Part shown: piece after piece, positions 62,147-64,000 of the stretch
Numbering within the stretch: position 1 is the stretch's first letter
Layout: each line of letters starts with the position of its first letter
Assembly: GCA_910588845.1 (NCBI GenBank)
Contig: CAJURU010000007.1
Coordinates: 78,807 to 142,806, forward strand
DNA: 64,000 nt
Source of the DNA: an uncultured Lachnospiraceae bacterium
GTDB lineage: Bacteria; Bacillota; Clostridia; Lachnospirales; Lachnospiraceae
Direction of reading: 5' to 3'
Position numbers and translations under genes: made by a program
Notes under the pieces: generated by a model
Seen by the model: only the letters and a program-made list of their open reading frames with translations
What the model was told of the DNA's origin: nothing
The model's database searches: none

Positions 62147-63457
62147 TTACATATTTGCAATCAAAGCTGCAATGTCATCCGGGCTCATCGGCTTATTAGG
62201 ATCTGACATGTCTGGCATGGGTGGTTTCTCTTCTTCTTCAAATTTGATCGTCTCTTCCGGAAGATCCTCTGTAGCAGTATTTGCAATTAATGCTGCTATA
62301 TCTTCCGGGCTCATCGGTTTATTGGGATCTGCTATTGCTTGCTCCGTTGCAGGTTCTTCTGCTTGAGCCTCCTGTGAAAAAACAGCTTCTTCTAAAGATT
62401 TCTGCTCCTTCAAAAGTTCAGAAATAATTTCATCATTTCCTTCTATCTGAATTGTCTCTGGAATCACTGGTTCCTCTGCTGGTATAACTTCCGATGCTGA
62501 AGACTCATTCATCTGTACCGTCTCTGGAAATACCGCTTCCTCTGTTGGCATTGCTTCCTGTGCAGTTTCAGTTACTACCGCTTCCTCTGTTGGCATTGTT
62601 TCCTGTGCAGTTTCAGTTACTACCGCTTCCTCTGTTGGCATTGCTTCCTGTGCAGTTTCAGTTACTACCGCTTCCTCTGTTGGCATTTCTTCCTGTGCAG
62701 TTTCAGTTACTATCGCTTCCTCTGTTGGCATTGCTTCTTGTGCCTGAGCTACTTCTTCCTGCGTCTTTTTATTGCTTGCAGAAACTAAACTCTCCACAGA
62801 ATGATTTGACATTTCAATATTCTCAGAAATCTCATCTACTTCTTTCTTAATTGAATTGCTTAATTCCTGCATTTTCTCAAACAGTTCATTTTTTATTTCT
62901 CCAAAATCTTCACCCTCATGCTCACCTATTTCTGCCTGCTTGTTGACCTGTTCCCGGATAACTTCAATTGCATTACGAAATTCTGTCATTTGAACAAGAA
63001 GCTGATCGTTAGAATTCATTAATGCATCTGCATTTTCTTTACTTCTGCTAATTGTGATCTTGGCAATTTTTTTCTGATCTTGAACAATACCGTCTAACAT
63101 AGATGCAATTTTACGCTGGTTTTCATCTCCGGCCTTTCCCAAAGGCATGATTTTCTGCCCAATAAAATTAATTTTATTATCAAGTTCCTTGAGCATTTCC
63201 TGCGTAATGACATACGTTCCCTTTTCCGCCTTCATAATGTCGGTATATTGTTCTTCCCGGCGTTGGTCCTCAATATCTTTCAGCTTAAACCAACTGTTTA
63301 TCGTAAAAATAGTAGAAACAAGCGTTATAAATGCTGCTGTTGCCAATATGTAATCTGCGGGGACATATATTATTAGATAAATGTCAACCAAAAATACAAA
63401 TAATGTAATAATTGATGTTATTTGTACCTTTCTCTTTTGTGTTTTGTTATTTCCCAT
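62147..63457 (-). CDS. Membrane-anchored coiled-coil protein with 15-residue repeats and twin C-terminal motifs
   Basis: 436 residues from the ATG at 63457 (GGAGG 7 nt upstream; the ATG at 63481 lacks one). It has two adjacent membrane helices (about 15-60), a long helical/coiled-coil region (65-235), then five tandem EAMPTEEAVVTETAQ-like units. The motif DPNKPMSPEDIAALIAN appears near residue 385 and again at the very C-terminus (DPNKPMSPDDIAALIAN). The motif recalls the FliM/FliY N-terminal CheY-binding helix (LSQ-x-EIDALL), but that is only similarity in pattern. The function is unknown; a role near chemotaxis or flagellar machinery is a guess. Confidence 0.6.
   Translation of the reverse strand: MGNNKTQKRKVQITSIITLFVFLVDIYLIIYVPADYILATAAFITLVSTIFTINSWFKLKDIEDQRREEQYTDIMKAEKGTYVITQEMLKELDNKINFIGQKIMPLGKAGDENQRKIASMLDGIVQDQKKIAKITISRSKENADALMNSNDQLLVQMTEFRNAIEVIREQVNKQAEIGEHEGEDFGEIKNELFEKMQELSNSIKKEVDEISENIEMSNHSVESLVSASNKKTQEEVAQAQEAMPTEEAIVTETAQEEMPTEEAVVTETAQEAMPTEEAVVTETAQETMPTEEAVVTETAQEAMPTEEAVFPETVQMNESSASEVIPAEEPVIPETIQIEGNDEIISELLKEQKSLEEAVFSQEAQAEEPATEQAIADPNKPMSPEDIAALIANTATEDLPEETIKFEEEEKPPMPDMSDPNKPMSPDDIAALIANM
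62535..62755 (-). repeat. 45-bp tandem repeats coding for 15-residue units
   Basis: Five nearly identical copies at 62535, 62580, 62625, 62670 and 62715, period exactly 45 bp, in frame. Differences between copies are single bases (GCT/GTT/TCT at one codon), implying recent expansion. Confidence 0.9.
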
Positions 63458-63641
63458 ACATTTTCCTCCGCTTTCGCACAAATGTGCATAAATTTTTAAT
63501 TTTGCAATAGATATTCACTCATTATCAACTTACTTCCTCTATTGCGCTTATTATCATTTTATCATAGCCATATAGGATTTACAATCAAATATTAGACAGA
63601 ATTTTAACATCCTGAATATTACAACTAATTATTAAAATTCT

Positions 63642-64000
63642 TTATGCTTCCGTTTCCAATCTTAACTTCTGTAATATATCGCTGATGATCCCTTTATCTT
63701 CCATAAAGTTGATGCCAAAACACTTTTTCCCTGCATCTTTCAAAAACGCTCCTACATGATAGGCTGTCGTTCGGTCAAGAATCAAAAACCTGTCATGGAA
63801 TACTTTTGTGTACTTTATTTTCAATGTCGGGTACTGTGCATTAAAATTCTTAACATCGGCTTTCGTCAGCTTCGTCTGCTTCTGCGTATAAATAGTTACT
63901 GCAACATCAGACTTTTTTTTTGCCAATGCCCGATTGATGACCTGCCCCTCAATGGGTCTGCCGCAGGAAGAAGCAAATACCAGATTGAAGTCCATATATT
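63642..64000 (-). CDS. PLD-like C-terminal fragment (ORF6N/KilA-N-type protein), partial
   Basis: The open frame enters from beyond the right edge; the visible 119 residues end at 63642. FHDRFLILDRTTAYHVGAFLKDAGKKCFGIN is the phospholipase-D-like segment (H-x-R-F with Asp) found at the C-terminus of many ORF6N-domain proteins in Clostridia. The typical HKD Lys is replaced by Arg (HDRFLILD). The internal ATG at 63995 is unlikely to be the true start. The role is unknown; such proteins are often phage- or plasmid-related. Confidence 0.6.
   Translation of the reverse strand, partial: YMDFNLVFASSCGRPIEGQVINRALAKKKSDVAVTIYTQKQTKLTKADVKNFNAQYPTLKIKYTKVFHDRFLILDRTTAYHVGAFLKDAGKKCFGINFMEDKGIISDILQKLRLETEA

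Noticed and set aside
62494..62850. Plus-strand frame with repeated LLPLPLLAL peptides
   Set aside because: Antisense shadow of the 45-bp repeats in the coiled-coil gene.

Overview
The window looks like a chromosomal segment of a spore-forming, flagellated Firmicute of the class Clostridia, most likely a Lachnospiraceae relative. The evidence is moderate G+C with AT-rich intergenic DNA, strong GGAGG-type ribosome binding sites, spmA/spmB, an oversized flagellin, a class B sortase, DUF951, and Bacillus/Clostridium-type gene orders (rpsF-ssb-rpsR; a yaaO-yaaR-holB-yaaT-yabB-rsmI block). Lineage is inferred from gene content and order; there is no rRNA in the window.

1-8 kb: the left edge holds the start of a Gram-positive Pel-type polysaccharide locus (PelE-like, partial, and an epimerase/PelD-like c-di-GMP receptor fusion). 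Next comes a small PqqD / S26 peptidase / HPr-kinase-like group, then pgsA and rpsF-ssb-rpsR, then a membrane-anchored alpha/beta hydrolase. 8-16 kb: the most unusual locus, a co-oriented set of a ~1,940-residue protein (phosphoribosyltransferase-like, GAF-like and GHKL-ATPase-like regions), a stand-alone receiver-like protein and a DUF2971 protein, read out downstream of the housekeeping gene DUF951. 16-24 kb: sirtuin, sortase B and thioesterase; then an AbiL/RloAB-type two-gene defence cassette lying between two identical 45-bp terminator repeats; then a MacAB-like efflux operon with an operator-like region.

24-31 kb: a deletion-scarred AAA-ATPase-like pseudogene, an M19 dipeptidase, an NlpC/P60 hydrolase, cysteine synthase, initiator tRNA-Met, and a chemoreceptor paired with an FMN-binding lipoprotein. 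31-43 kb: the conserved yaaO-to-rsmI block, interrupted on the opposite strand by about 5 kb carrying a HaeIII-like restriction enzyme with only a remnant methyltransferase, a SWIM protein and a SNF2 helicase (ywqB/ywqA-like).

43-56 kb: a DUF885 lipoprotein, MgtE, a 1,621-residue flagellin with about eleven FlaIN-like inserts, spmAB, an alanine/sodium symporter, and an AbiE-like pair whose second gene has a degenerate nucleotidyltransferase and a tandem-repeat linker. 56-64 kb: a divergent ArgR-like protein, a D,D-carboxypeptidase, trmB, a large membrane protein of unknown role, tRNA-Lys, a membrane coiled-coil protein with 15-residue repeats, and an edge-truncated PLD-like protein.

Two copies of a branched palindromic element (43.3 kb and 59.6 kb, opposite orientations) and several smaller palindromes are scattered between operons. 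All functions are assigned by reading motifs in the translations; no database search was possible.
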